This document shows positions 37,524-46,232 of a stretch of 64,000 bases of DNA, piece by piece. Made by a program: the position numbers and the translations under genes. Every line of letters begins with the position of its first letter. Position 1 is the first letter of the stretch. This DNA comes from Ensifer sp. LC163 (lineage in GTDB: Bacteria > Pseudomonadota > Alphaproteobacteria > Rhizobiales > Rhizobiaceae): positions 1 through 64,000 of the forward strand of contig NZ_MBSS01000018.1 in assembly GCF_001695855.1 (NCBI RefSeq), written 5' to 3'. Below the pieces are notes generated by a model. The model searched no databases and was not told the origin of the DNA. It saw only the letters and a program-made list of their open reading frames with translations.

Positions 37524-37739
37524 CCGCGGTTGCGACCAGCGCCCGCGAAATTCCGAACGGGCAATCCTCCATGGATCCCCTCCCCGCGCCGGTTCAGTGA
37601 TCCAGTGCATTGCGTAGCCGCGTGCAACTGACTTGCTGCCTCGCTCCTCTTGGAACGGAGAAGCAACGCAGCCTGTGCATAGCTGCATTGCACAATAAAT
37701 GTTTTCCAAATGATCAAAAAACGATCATAACGCTCACAG
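37524..37739. other. intergenic region downstream of agpT
   Basis: No convincing gene. A small dyad TGATC-N7-GATCA sits near 37713-37730, just ahead of the possible small RNA. Confidence 0.35.
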
Positions 37740-37852
37740 CTGATGCACATGGCGGCTTCTCCTCCCAGTGCCGCCGCAGCAGCTGTTCCCCTCTGGAGGT
37801 TTTATGACCTTCACACTTCATGGGCCGCGGTCTCCGCAGGCCCATTTTTTTT
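37740..37852 (+). ncRNA. possible trans-acting small RNA with CUCCUCCC loop
   Basis: GGCGGC (37751-37756) pairs with GCCGCC (37770-37775) and exposes CTCCTCCC (37759-37766) in the loop. A strong terminator follows: TGGGCCGCGG (37821-37830) with CCGCAGGCCCA (37834-37844) and then eight T residues (37845-37852). A CUCCUCCC loop plus Rho-independent terminator is the layout of the anti-Shine-Dalgarno small RNA families known in Rhizobiales (alpha-r14/cuckoo type). The 5' end is unknown and no convincing promoter was found. A short frame starting at 37804 overlaps it but would run through the terminator. Confidence 0.45.
37820..37852 (+). terminator. Rho-independent terminator
   Basis: A GC-rich stem of about ten pairs (37820-37830 with 37834-37845, one bulge) with a tight loop is followed directly by eight T residues. 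It is the strongest terminator seen in the window and ends the possible small RNA. Confidence 0.8.
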
Positions 37853-38023
37853 GCCATGATTTTTTGGTCGATCTCGTCCGGCGCAATTGCCTGGTACGCT
37901 TTCGCGCTCATATCGCCCTGCCGTACGTAATACAGCCGCGCTTGTCTGTTCCGCTTTAGCCCGGGTGTCGATCGGGTTAGCAAGCCGGAGCCGATCGCGT
38001 ACCGCAAGCGTGAGCAGGATCGC

Positions 38024-38194
38024 TTACGGTCGACCGCTCTCGGCGACGGGCTCCTCAGCGGGAACAGGTTCTGCTTGCAGATCGGGTTCGACCCTCAGAT
38101 CCAGCTTCCCCCAGATCGATGTCTTTTGGGTATCGGCCCTCACTCTGCGGGACTGCTTGATCTCAACGATGAACGGCTTTGTCTGCTGACGCAT
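38024..38194 (-). CDS. conserved small hypothetical protein, 56 residues
   Basis: Minus-strand frame starting at ATG 38194, where a GGAGG stands upstream (complement of CCTCC at 38200). The product begins MRQQTKPFIVEIKQSRR and contains SIWGKLDL, a combination I associate with short conserved rhizobial proteins (RxxRPFxVEIKxSRR...SIWG) of unknown function. The C-terminus is acidic and proline-rich. It faces away from repA. Confidence 0.6.
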   Translation of the reverse strand: MRQQTKPFIVEIKQSRRVRADTQKTSIWGKLDLRVEPDLQAEPVPAEEPVAESGRP

Positions 38195-38531
38195 GTATCC
38201 TCCAGGCGACGAATCGCATTGGAACGATATCGTCTGGTTCGGCAGACGCAACTGCCACATCAGGTGGGTGCGCCGACGGCCAACCCAACCGTTCTCATTC
38301 GAATCAATCGATCGAGTCGCAAAAGTGAGGGCCGTTCGATGGCGATTCTGCCGTTTTCGCCTTGTTGCCGACGTCGATCAGCGCAAGAAACGGTTGACAA
38401 AGGCACTTGAAGGACGCGCAAAAGTAAGAGCTCGTCGCGCCGGACGTTGAGGCGTTGGCGCGATCAACATGCTGAGAAATATACGAAAAATGGTGGCGCG
38501 AAGCCGGGGTGAGGCCGCCGGCACTACAACT
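38195..38531. other. upstream region of the repABC operon
   Basis: About 340 bases with no supported gene. It presumably contains the repA promoter upstream elements. No parS-type palindrome was found here. Confidence 0.35.
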
Positions 38532-38552
38532 GTTAAGGGTTTGTTAACCCTA
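38532..38552. promoter_or_regulatory. candidate RepA operator upstream of repA
   Basis: Two GTTAA words 11 bases apart (38532 and 38543), the second continuing as GTTAACCCTA, with AGGGTT/AACCCT also forming a small dyad. The same arrangement, GTTAA-N6-GTTAACCCTA, occurs at 50141-50161, also about 90 bases before a repA start. RepA proteins of repABC plasmids repress their own promoters, so this is a likely binding site. Confidence 0.5.
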
Positions 38553-38643
38553 AAGCGGCTTGTCGGTTCGAATAGAATCGTGTCTCTACTTCCAGACGGA
38601 AACAATGCGTCAGACGCGAAGAAACCGTTTTGAAGAGCCCACG

Positions 38644-39852
38644 ATGTTAAAGCCCGCGAATCCCCAGTTTGAAAACGAGACGACGTCCGAGCGTATCACA
38701 CGTCAGGCGACCGCGCTTTCGGACCGTCTGCGGGCCGTCGGCGAGATCGCGTTTCCGCCGAAGGCGATGAAGTCGCTCAGGTCGTTCACGTCAGGCGAAG
38801 TCGCGCAGATCGTCGGCGTCTCGGACGGCTACCTCAGGCAATTGTCTCTGGACGGTCTGGGGCCGATACCGGAACTGGGCACTGCCGGCCGCCGCTCCTA
38901 CACACTGCGCCAGATCAACGAGCTTCGCGCCTATCTTGCCGAAGCGCGCCCGAAGGAAGCGCTGAAGTTCTGGCCGCGCCGCCGCGAAGGCGACAAGCTG
39001 CAGATCATCAGCGTCGCCAACTTCAAGGGCGGCTCGGCCAAGACGACCTCGTCGCTTTATCTCGCACAGGGTCTGGCGCTGCAGGGTTACCGCGTTCTGG
39101 CGATCGACCTCGATCCCCAGGCATCCCTGTCTGCCATGTTCGGCTATCAGCCGGAATTCGACATTGCCGAAAATACCACCCTTTACGGTGCGATCCGCTA
39201 CGACGACGAGCGGGTCGGCATGCGTTCGGTGATCCGTTCGACCTATTTCGAGGGCATCGACCTGGTCCCGGGCAATCTCGAGCTCATGGAGTTTGAGCAC
39301 GAAACGCCGCGCGCCATGGGCAAGCGCGCCGGACCAGAGGATCTGTTCTTCCGCCGCGTCGCAGCCGCGATCAATGAAGTCGAGGCGGACTACGACGTCG
39401 TTGTCATCGACTGCCCGCCGCAACTCGGCTTCCTGACCATGGGCGCTCTCAATGCCGCAACCGGTATGCTGGTGACGATCCACCCGCAGATGGTTGATGT
39501 CGCCTCGATGAGCCAGTTCCTATTGATGACGGCCGATCTTATCGCTGTCATCGAGGACGCCGGCGCACACCTGAACTACGATTTCATGAAGTTCGTCGTG
39601 ACCAGACACGACCCGCGCGACGTGCCCGAACAGGAGATCGTCGGACTGTTGCGCGACCTCTTCGGAAGCGATGTCCTCAACGCGACGGCCTGGAAGTCGA
39701 CCGCCATCGCAAATGCGGGCCTCACCAAGCAGTCGCTGTTCGAATTGTCGAAAGGTGCCGTCGGGCGGTCCGTTTATGATCGCGCCATGGAATCCGTCAA
39801 CGCAGTCAACACCGAGGTGATCGACCTGATTTCGCAGGTATGGCAGCGATGA
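38644..39852 (+). CDS. repA: plasmid partition ATPase RepA (ParA family)
   Basis: RepA of 402 residues. ATG 38644 gives the usual RepA length; an in-frame ATG at 38605 is the alternative. An N-terminal MerR-like helix-turn-helix (TSGEVAQIVGVSDGYLRQLS, SYTLRQINELRAYL) precedes the ParA ATPase with deviant Walker A NFKGGSAKTTSS, VLAIDLDPQASLSAMFG and VVIDCPPQLGF. It drives segregation with RepB and autoregulates the operon. It is first of repA-repB-repC. RepB starts 95 bases later. Confidence 0.93.
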   Translation: MLKPANPQFENETTSERITRQATALSDRLRAVGEIAFPPKAMKSLRSFTSGEVAQIVGVSDGYLRQLSLDGLGPIPELGTAGRRSYTLRQINELRAYLAEARPKEALKFWPRRREGDKLQIISVANFKGGSAKTTSSLYLAQGLALQGYRVLAIDLDPQASLSAMFGYQPEFDIAENTTLYGAIRYDDERVGMRSVIRSTYFEGIDLVPGNLELMEFEHETPRAMGKRAGPEDLFFRRVAAAINEVEADYDVVVIDCPPQLGFLTMGALNAATGMLVTIHPQMVDVASMSQFLLMTADLIAVIEDAGAHLNYDFMKFVVTRHDPRDVPEQEIVGLLRDLFGSDVLNATAWKSTAIANAGLTKQSLFELSKGAVGRSVYDRAMESVNAVNTEVIDLISQVWQR

Positions 39853-39901
39853 GTGATTGCGCCTTCCCCGTGCCAGTACTCTTTCCCCTTGGGCGAGCGA
39901 T

Positions 39902-39917
39902 GTTGTCTACAGACAAC
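39902..39917. other. parS-like palindrome in the repA-repB gap
   Basis: GTTGTCTACAGACAAC is a palindrome with one central mismatch. It differs in one base from the GTTGTCTGCAGACAAC sites at 46430, 46533 and 47030 and nearly fits the repABC parS consensus GTTNNNNGCNNNNAAC, lacking the central G. It lies 30 bases before the repB start. Confidence 0.65.
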
Positions 39918-39946
39918 GCCTCGCCTCTATCGAGGAGGTCCTTCCA

Positions 39947-40963
39947 TTGAGCAAGCGCACCCAGTCCATTCGCTCGATGTTTGCCGGGCAGAGCGAGCAT
40001 GCCATTGACAATGACATCAAGCGGCCGTCGCTGCCACGCGTGAGTTCCGGCGCAGTGCGCTCACTCAAGGATACCTTCTCCGACGTCGAGAAGGAGTATG
40101 AAGTGCTTCGCGCGAAGCTTGCTTCGGGCCAGCTCGCCGTGGAGGTCGACCCTTCCCTGATCGATCCCTCGCCTCTTGCCGATCGCTTCAGCGAGCAGGA
40201 CGCTGTCAGTTTCGAGGCGTTGAAGACTTCGATCCGGGAAAGGGGCCAGGAAATTCCCGTCCTCGTTCGCGAGCACCCTTCGGTCACCGGCCGCTACCAG
40301 AGCGCCTATGGGCATCGCCGCATTCGCGCCGCTCGTGCACTCAATATCCCTGTCAAGGCCTATGTGCGCACGCTGACCGATGAAGATCTGGTCGTCGCGC
40401 AAGGGGTGGAGAACTCCGCCCGTGAAGATCTGAGCTTCATCGAACGCGCGGTATTTGCCGGTCGTTTGGAGGATGCAGGGTTTGCTCGGGCGCTGATCCA
40501 GTCGGCACTTTCCGTTGACCGGGCTGAAGTTTCCAAGCTTGTCGCCGTTGCGCGCGCGCTGCCAGGTGAACTTGTGGACGCCATCGGGCGTGCACCGAAG
40601 ATTGGTCGCGGCCGTTGGCAGTCGCTGGTCGATGCGATCGGCAACGAGGCGGCATTGAAGCGTGCGCTGGCTGTTGCAACGAAACCCGGCTTTGCGACAC
40701 GGGAAACGGACGACCGCTTTATGGTGGCGTTTGCGGCGGCAACCAAATCCGAGGAGAGGCCGGCCGCTCAGCTTGCGCCCGAGGTCGTTACCAGCGGATC
40801 AGGCGCGGAGATTGGAAAGGTGGCTACGACCGACAAGCAATGGCGCCTGTCGATCCGGCGCGATCGCAATGACGGATTTGCAGATTATCTGACGGCGAAG
40901 CTGCCCGAGCTGTTTGAAGCTTACGAGGCGGTGCTTGCGGAAAAGCAGAGCAGCGCCGAATAG
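39947..40963 (+). CDS. repB: plasmid partition DNA-binding protein RepB (ParB family)
   Basis: RepB of 338 residues. TTG 39947 is chosen because GAGGAGGT lies seven bases ahead and gives the usual RepB start (MSKRTQSIRSMFAGQ). ParB features are PSLIDPSPLADRF, IPVLVREHP, GRYQSAYGHRRIRAARAL and the helix-turn-helix around SVDRAEVSKLVAVARALP. It binds centromere-like parS sites and works with RepA. The parS-like palindromes at 39902 and 46430-47045 are probable targets. Confidence 0.92.
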   Translation: MSKRTQSIRSMFAGQSEHAIDNDIKRPSLPRVSSGAVRSLKDTFSDVEKEYEVLRAKLASGQLAVEVDPSLIDPSPLADRFSEQDAVSFEALKTSIRERGQEIPVLVREHPSVTGRYQSAYGHRRIRAARALNIPVKAYVRTLTDEDLVVAQGVENSAREDLSFIERAVFAGRLEDAGFARALIQSALSVDRAEVSKLVAVARALPGELVDAIGRAPKIGRGRWQSLVDAIGNEAALKRALAVATKPGFATRETDDRFMVAFAAATKSEERPAAQLAPEVVTSGSGAEIGKVATTDKQWRLSIRRDRNDGFADYLTAKLPELFEAYEAVLAEKQSSAE

Positions 40964-41010
40964 GGCGCCGTACTGAAGACTGAAAATTTAGAGGAGCAGC
41001 ACCGGCAAAA

Positions 41011-41064
41011 GAAAAAAGGCCCCCGAAACACCGTCTCTGAAGGCCCTTTCTCGTCATTTGGCGA
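41011..41064 (-). ncRNA. antisense RNA (ctRNA) controlling repC
   Basis: Small antisense RNA of about 52 bases in the 205-base repB-repC gap. On the minus strand a -35 TTGACT (complement of 41093-41098) is followed after 17 bases by -10 GAATCT (complement of 41070-41075), so transcription should start near 41063. The end is a hairpin built on AAAGG/CCTTT with an inner GAGAC/GTTTC stem, then a T run (complement of 41011-41017). In repABC plasmids such an RNA represses repC and sets copy number and incompatibility. Confidence 0.82.
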
Positions 41065-41069
41065 TTTCG

Positions 41070-41098
41070 AGATTCGCACTTCCGGGATTCACAGTCAA
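41070..41098 (-). promoter_or_regulatory. promoter of the repB-repC antisense RNA
   Basis: TTGACT and GAATCT hexamers on the minus strand with the ideal 17-base spacing, immediately upstream of the predicted antisense RNA. Confidence 0.75.
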
Positions 41099-41168
41099 GA
41101 CTCTCTCAAGAGATTTGGCGCCGTTTCGGTGACCGCTATTCCTTTGCCTGAAAGAAGGTAAGGCTGAA

Positions 41169-42386
41169 ATGGACAGGTTATCCGTAACGACGCCATTCGG
41201 GCGGCGGCCGATGTCGCTCGCCCTGGTGAAGGGGCAGATCAGATCGTCCGGCGTAAAAGCCGGAAAGACCGTCGACAAGTGGAAGGTCCTTCGCGACGTA
41301 TGCGAGGCAAGGACGCTTCTTGGTGTCCAGGACCGTGCTCTGGCCGTGCTGAATGCACTGCTGTCGTTCTATCCGCAGGGCGAACTGGCCGAAGGCAAGG
41401 ACCTCATCGTGTTTCCGTCGAACGCGCAGCTGACCCATCGTGCCAATGGCATCGGTGGCAGCACGCTTCGCCGCAGCCTCGCTGCATTGGTCGAGGCGGG
41501 CCTGGTTTCGCGCAAGGACAGCCCGAACGGCAAGAGATACGCGCGCAAGGATGGTGAGGGCGGCATCGAAGAGGCCTATGGCTTCGACCTCGCGCCGCTG
41601 TTGGCCCGCTCGGAAGAACTGGCAGGAATGGCGCAGGAAGTTGCGGCCGAACGCCGGCGGTTTCTGATCGCCAAGGAGCGTGTGTCCCTGTGCCGTCGAG
41701 ACATTCGCAAGCTGATTACTGCCGCGATCGAAGAGGGGGCCGCCGGCGATTGGGCTCATGTCGAAGACATGTTTGTCGCCCTCGTCGCACGAATTCCACG
41801 CTCGCCGAGCCTGAAGGACTTGGCGGCCATCGCCGATGAGATGACGCTTCTGCACGAAGAAGTCGTCAACATGCTGGATGATAACGAATTTTCCGAGAAT
41901 ATGACCGGCAATGCTGGTCCATTTGAGCGGCACATACAGAATTCAAAACCCGAATCCTTCCATGAACTTGAACCTAGCTCTGAAAAAGAGCAGGGCGAAA
42001 AGCCGAAGGCAGAAACTGGAGCAAAGCCGAAGGGCTTACAGCCATTCCCGTTGGAGATGGTCTTGCGGGCCTGCCCCGAGATCAAACCGTTCGGGCCAAA
42101 CGGCGAGGTTTCGAGTTGGCGTGACCTCATGATGGCTGCCGTGACGGTCCGCTCGATGCTTGCCGTCAGCCCGTCAGCCTATGAGGAGGCGTGCGAGGTG
42201 ATGGGGCCGGCAACGGCAGCATCTGTGGTGGCCTGCATCTACGAGCGATCAGGTCACATCAATTCGGCCGGCGGCTATCTCAGAGATCTGACGAACCGAG
42301 CGCGGCGCGGTGAGTTCTCGATTGGGCCCATGCTGATGGCACTGCTTCGCGGGGCGCCGGCATCCAATCTGGCTTCCGCATCGTGA
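41169..42386 (+). CDS. repC: plasmid replication initiator RepC
   Basis: RepC of 405 residues, complete. It opens in the usual way (TTPFGRRPMSLALVKGQI) with DKWKVLRDVCEARTLLGVQDRALAVLNAL, a winged-helix core (LIVFPSNAQLTHRANGIGGS, TLRRSLAALVEAGLV), then an acidic low-complexity linker (about 255-290) and a C-terminal domain (SWRDLMMAAVTVRSMLAVSP to the end). It is the only replication initiator in the window and starts 205 bases after repB, behind the antisense RNA. Replication is expected to begin within repC itself. Confidence 0.93.
   Translation: MDRLSVTTPFGRRPMSLALVKGQIRSSGVKAGKTVDKWKVLRDVCEARTLLGVQDRALAVLNALLSFYPQGELAEGKDLIVFPSNAQLTHRANGIGGSTLRRSLAALVEAGLVSRKDSPNGKRYARKDGEGGIEEAYGFDLAPLLARSEELAGMAQEVAAERRRFLIAKERVSLCRRDIRKLITAAIEEGAAGDWAHVEDMFVALVARIPRSPSLKDLAAIADEMTLLHEEVVNMLDDNEFSENMTGNAGPFERHIQNSKPESFHELEPSSEKEQGEKPKAETGAKPKGLQPFPLEMVLRACPEIKPFGPNGEVSSWRDLMMAAVTVRSMLAVSPSAYEEACEVMGPATAASVVACIYERSGHINSAGGYLRDLTNRARRGEFSIGPMLMALLRGAPASNLASAS
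41881..41993. other. probable oriV within repC
   Basis: The segment coding for the RepC linker is visibly AT-rich compared with its surroundings (for example AACGAATTTTCC at 41883 and AATTCAAAACCCG at 41940). In studied repABC plasmids the origin lies in an AT-rich stretch in the middle of repC. The placement is inference from that rule. Confidence 0.4.
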
Positions 42387-42440
42387 GCCGCCCTGGAGAT
42401 GGGCATACGTGGTTTCGGCTCGAAGCTTCCCTTCGAGAGC

Positions 42441-42510
42441 GGCGCTGTAACACTTTGAGTTGCTGCATAATTTTGTCCTTAAATCGATTCCGATTTAAGG
42501 AATCATGCAG
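42441..42510. repeat. RIME1-like element, truncated (palindrome A plus stub of B)
   Basis: GGCGCTGTAACACTTTGAGT leads into the full palindrome A (CTGCATAATT at 42462, CCTTAAATCG/CGATTTAAGG, CATGCAG at the end). Palindrome B is cut to its last dozen bases. It lies 55 bases after the repC stop. Confidence 0.7.
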
Positions 42511-42683
42511 GAGCGAGTGTCTGAAACAGCGAATGCCGGCGCCCCCATAGGGGTTTGCCGCGCCAGGGGGCCGGCCATTTCTCCGGAATGGGTTGGCAGG
42601 CCGGTCGCGGTTTCGACGATCGGTTGTCGTCGCCACAGCCCCTGACCTCCCCTCCTCCAATTTCGTCGCGGTAGGGAATGCCG

Positions 42684-42866
42684 TTAGCGCGATTGCTGCG
42701 ACACCATCGGAAGATAGACGGTCGGAACTGAGGGCTTCTTGCCAACAAGCTCGCTTCCGACAAGCAGATAGGCCGAAAGCGCGAAGACCAAGATGAGTAA
42801 TATGCCAACGGGCAGGCCGGCGGAGGCGTGACGTTCTGGCTTCAGGTAGTTTCTTTCATCCAACAT
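42684..42866 (-). CDS. small membrane protein, 60 residues
   Basis: ATG 42866 is preceded by GGAGGT at good spacing. The product has a polar N-terminus (MLDERNYLKPERHASAG), one membrane segment (LPVGILLILVFALSAYLLVG) and a short basic tail ending SQQSR. No family recognised. It is the only supported gene between repC and 45.3 kb. Confidence 0.6.
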   Translation of the reverse strand: MLDERNYLKPERHASAGLPVGILLILVFALSAYLLVGSELVGKKPSVPTVYLPMVSQQSR

Positions 42867-45063
42867 AGCGACCTCCATTTGCACGACCGGAACGGGGAAA
42901 GGGTGCAGCTGGCTCCCGGGAAACGGGCAGAGCCGAGGGACAGGTTCTTGGAATTTGTGGCTGGCGGCATTCTAGCACCAGGACCGGCCGATCACCTGAG
43001 ACCGGAGGTAGCATGAGGCCTGGATGTGAGGATTGTTCGCGCCCTGTTCTTAGCTATTTCGGGCGTCATCCAAAGAGGCGAAGCGGAAATGTGTTTAAAC
43101 AGGCAATTCCGCGTCCTGGCCGTTCAAATGCAGATCCGAAAATCCGCGCGTCGCGTTGCGCTATGCGGAACCGGGTCTTCCGGCTGGAGGTGCCGTGACC
43201 CGTCATTCCAAATGGCTGACGAACTCGCGAGCGTCTGTAACTTGCGCGGCGCGCATTTATGAACAAGCCGACGGTTCCCAGCAACTGGCGCGGCTCGTCC
43301 GTGTCACATTCGGTTGCCAGGCAATTGGCTGGTGGCTTTAGTCAACCGGCGATCACCGGATCGGTCGCCGCACGGTCCGATGATCCTCGTCACACCAGCG
43401 GTGTTGCGCCGGAAGATCTCTTGCCGATGGACGCCGTCATGGTTTCACCATGTCTGCGTATACGACAACCGGGCTGAAAGTGCTTGGCGGTCTCGTTGGC
43501 GCTCGCACTACTTGGCCGGTTGATCCCGTGGGTCAGGCTTCCACCGCGACATCGCTGCGAGGCCCGAGGCAAGCCGACGCTTGTCGGCGCTGTTGCAATT
43601 ATGGGCATCCGAAGCGGCCCTGGTTAGAACTGCGGGAACAGAAGAGCCCGACGATGACAGCAGGGCAATAGGAAAAGTGTCGCTAGAGTTCCGCCGAGAT
43701 AGACAGGTGTCCTTTCGCCCGCGGATTTGTGGCGATGCATGTAAAAAAATTCCGGTGATGGCGAGGCTAGAGATGCGCCGGCCAGCGCCCGCATCGCAAT
43801 GAGTTGCAAAGTGTGTCCAGACTTGCCGTGTGAGGTCCATGCCATAGGACCGATCGACCAAGGGTCATCCGCTAATGATCATGATTTCATTGGCAGGCAA
43901 CCTTGTCGCGGATCCGCAAATGGCCCTCAAGCGTATCTTTCACCTACATCGGTCGCCTCAGTCCCGGCCAGTGGCTATCCTGCGCAGCCGCGATTACGTG
44001 CGGGCATGGGAAATGACGGTCTTGATTTCGGCATCGTCGTCCGATCGATCGGGCGCCAGCGCGTCCGCGGCGGCCTCGTTTCCCTTGGTATTAGGTCACC
44101 CCATTCGTTCGCGCGACGCGCCAGGTGCTTTGCAGACGGGTCGGCCATGCGTGTCGCAATTCCTTGAAAGTCGCCGCCAACCGGATTGTCGCGGCGCGAA
44201 ATCTGCTGGCAACCGCTCGGATTTCACCGAGCCATGGGAAAGCGGGATTGGTCATGTTCCTGCGATTTCGGCGCCCAGATATCACGCAAGGACGCTCGGG
44301 AGGAGCCCTGTTGTTGTTGGTTGCACAACGTTAACTATATGTTCCTGTGACCAATAAACCGCGTAACGGAAGAAAAGGTGGAATTTACTTCTGCCACACA
44401 AACACCGGCGCAGCACGGTTGATATTGTCGCGTTTGGCTATGGCCGGTGATTTCGGGTAAAATGCCGTTGAAATAATGTTCATCGGTAGCAACTTTCGCT
44501 TGCTCCATCGCGCAAAATTGCCAGCTTGCGAAGCGCAGGTGCGTCCGTATTGGACGAGCCAAAGTGCGGTTCTCCATGTGCGAAACGGACGGCAGAGTTC
44601 GTCGAGCGCTGCCGGCGGGTACCGCCGGGCGAAGGTGCTATTTCACGCATGGGCTTAGCCCGGTGCTGCGACGCGATCGGATGCTCTGGAACATGGTTGA
44701 GGCTTGGACAAGAGTGCTCCCGTGGGTCGGTGCGTTTGGTCAGTTGGGAAACGCCGACCTTTTGAACGCCGGCACTCTGATGGTCTGTCAACCCGATGGG
44801 CTAATGCAGGATGTGCGATGCATCCCGAGAACGGGAAAGCCTCCGCAAAGGGTGAGCATATTCGAGAGAATATATGTCATTTCCAGCGTCCTCCAATGTG
44901 GGTTGGCAGCGATTGAATGGTTTCACGGGATTGCTGTTCGGGCACGTCGCAATTGAGAATTGCAGACATCGCCGTTAGCTACCGGAAGCGGCGCACGCGT
45001 TCTATTGAGCGCGACCAGCTGCCCTCTGTTGACATTGACGCGCTGAGTAATGCCCCGGCGGCG
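42867..45063. other. gene-poor, probably decayed region
   Basis: About 2.2 kb in which all six frames hold only short overlapping fragments, mostly without ribosome sites and without recognisable domains. I could not identify any remnant with confidence. It is bounded on both sides by truncated RIME-like repeats in opposite orientation. Confidence 0.5.
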
Positions 45064-45131
45064 GAATTATGCAGCAACTCAAAGTGTTACAGCGACCTTT
45101 GCGCGTCTAAATAGACGCGCGGCGCTGTAAC
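45064..45131. repeat. RIME1-like element, truncated (stub of A plus palindrome B)
   Basis: GAATTATGCAG, the last part of palindrome A, is followed by CAACTCAAAGTGTTACAGCG and the complete palindrome B (inner GCGCGTC/GACGCGC pair, ending CGCTGTAA). The shared linker is the inverted counterpart of that in the copy at 42441. Confidence 0.7.
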
Positions 45132-45360
45132 GTCATGGCATCCCGTATGTCGCAGTTTCTCCCCTCGCCTTCCCGAGTCCAGATCGGGAAGCTCTGGGGC
45201 GACTTTCAAAGGGCCTGATCCGACAGTGTCGGAATGCCGCCGCAACATGCGATGACTTGCGATCGCCCGTCTCACCAGCATCGTGATTGGACAGCGCCAC
45301 CGACTAGGAACAGGCTGGTGTTGGGCTGGCTTTCGCAACGTCGTTTGATTGGAGGCGACA

Positions 45361-45798
45361 ATGAAGCATCACACCTTGGAGCAGTTGCAGAACATTGCGC
45401 AGATAGAGCCATTCTTCGGTGCGCACGAGATGACGCGCCGCCAGCGACTGGAACGTTGGGCAGAGTTGTTGGAGGATATTCGGCATAGGCACCTCGATAC
45501 GCTTCATGAAACCGAATTCCAGTTCAGTGACGAGCGAGATGCGCTACGTAGCGACTACTCGCCGATAACGGTCGCCTTCCGCGATCCGGTTCTCCATGCG
45601 GCCGGCATGGACAACGACACCTATGGCGAGGCGAAACGCTTCTTCGAGATCTGTGACGAAGAGCTGCATGACATCGTCTGCTACTGCCGCTTCGGCACAA
45701 CGGTCAGCGCGGCCGCCGCGGCGCGCCAGGTCCGCGCTTTACTTTCGGAGCGGCCGAAGAGCTTCTGGTCGGCGGTGGCTGCATTTTTCATCGCCTAG
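45361..45798 (+). CDS. hypothetical protein, 145 residues
   Basis: ATG 45361 follows TTGGAGGCGACA with a good ribosome site. The product is hydrophilic and helical in its first two-thirds (MKHHTLEQLQNIAQIEPFFG, MTRRQRLERWAELLED), contains DEELHDIVCYCRFGTTVS, and ends in a weakly hydrophobic stretch (FWSAVAAFFIA). The even codon pattern and ribosome site make it a real gene. I associate the opening sequence with conserved hypothetical proteins of rhizobial plasmids but cannot name a function. Confidence 0.65.
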   Translation: MKHHTLEQLQNIAQIEPFFGAHEMTRRQRLERWAELLEDIRHRHLDTLHETEFQFSDERDALRSDYSPITVAFRDPVLHAAGMDNDTYGEAKRFFEICDEELHDIVCYCRFGTTVSAAAAARQVRALLSERPKSFWSAVAAFFIA

Positions 45799-45977
45799 GC
45801 TGGCGCTGCGGCCGCGATTTATAACCGATCGGGGTGCTGCTCGAAGGGCGCGACCCCTTTCCGTGTAGGGCGTATTGACCCAGTTTCGCGGCAATGTTGT
45901 GCGCTTAAATACATCGTTGGGAACGATCAGCGTAGCCTTGGATGTTGTGTCCTGATCCGGGGGTCGCGGATGCTGGT

Positions 45978-46007
45978 CTTCCAATAGGCCGCGCGGCCCA
46001 TTGGAAG
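45978..46007 (-). terminator. hairpin downstream of the cold-shock gene
   Basis: CTTCCAAT...ATTGGAAG enclosing GGCC/GGCC: 45978-45990 pairs with 45995-46007 with one mismatch and a four-base loop. Nineteen bases after the cspA stop on the minus strand; no long T tract. Confidence 0.55.
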
Positions 46008-46025
46008 GGGTGTTCCCGGATCGGG

Positions 46026-46232
46026 TCAGGCGCGCAGGTTGTCAGCCGACATCTTGCCTGATTTGCGGTCCTGGACCAGGTCGTAGCTGATCTTCTGGCC
46101 GTCGTTCAGACCGCGCATGCCTGCTCGCTCGACGGCGGAAGCATGGACGAAGACGTCTGTACCGCCATCGTCGGGCTGGATGAAGCCGTAGCCCTTCGTC
46201 GAGTTAAACCACTTCACGGTACCAGTCGCCAT
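46026..46232 (-). CDS. cspA: cold-shock domain protein (CspA family)
   Basis: RNA chaperone of 68 residues. ATG 46232 follows AAGGGGAAAG. The cold-shock domain is complete: GTVKWFNSTKGYGFIQPDDG carries RNP1 (KGYGFI), and DVFVHASAVERAG carries RNP2 (VFVHA). Single domain of normal length. A plasmid-borne csp copy is common in rhizobia. The last codons overlap a weak parS-like match (46038-46053). Confidence 0.92.
   Translation of the reverse strand: MATGTVKWFNSTKGYGFIQPDDGGTDVFVHASAVERAGMRGLNDGQKISYDLVQDRKSGKMSADNLRA

Noticed and set aside
37804-37959. Short plus-strand frame after GGAGG at 37795
   Set aside because: It would have to be translated through the strong terminator at 37820-37852; the small-RNA reading explains the structure better.
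37714-38007. 97-codon minus-strand frame opposite the possible small RNA
   Set aside because: No good ribosome site, and much of it is simply the complement of the hairpins and the terminator.
43500-43870. Possible transporter remnant on the minus strand
   Set aside because: Short hydrophobic patches in two frames, but no motif could be aligned by eye to a named family.
44564-44956. 130-codon frame with a hydrophobic C-terminal stretch
   Set aside because: The tail (SIFERIYVISSVLQCGLAAI) looks membrane-like, but there is no ribosome site and the rest resembles random translation.
46038-46053. Fifth parS-like match, GTTGTCAGCCGACATC
   Set aside because: Two mismatches in the right half and it lies in the conserved C-terminal codons of cspA, so coincidence is likely.
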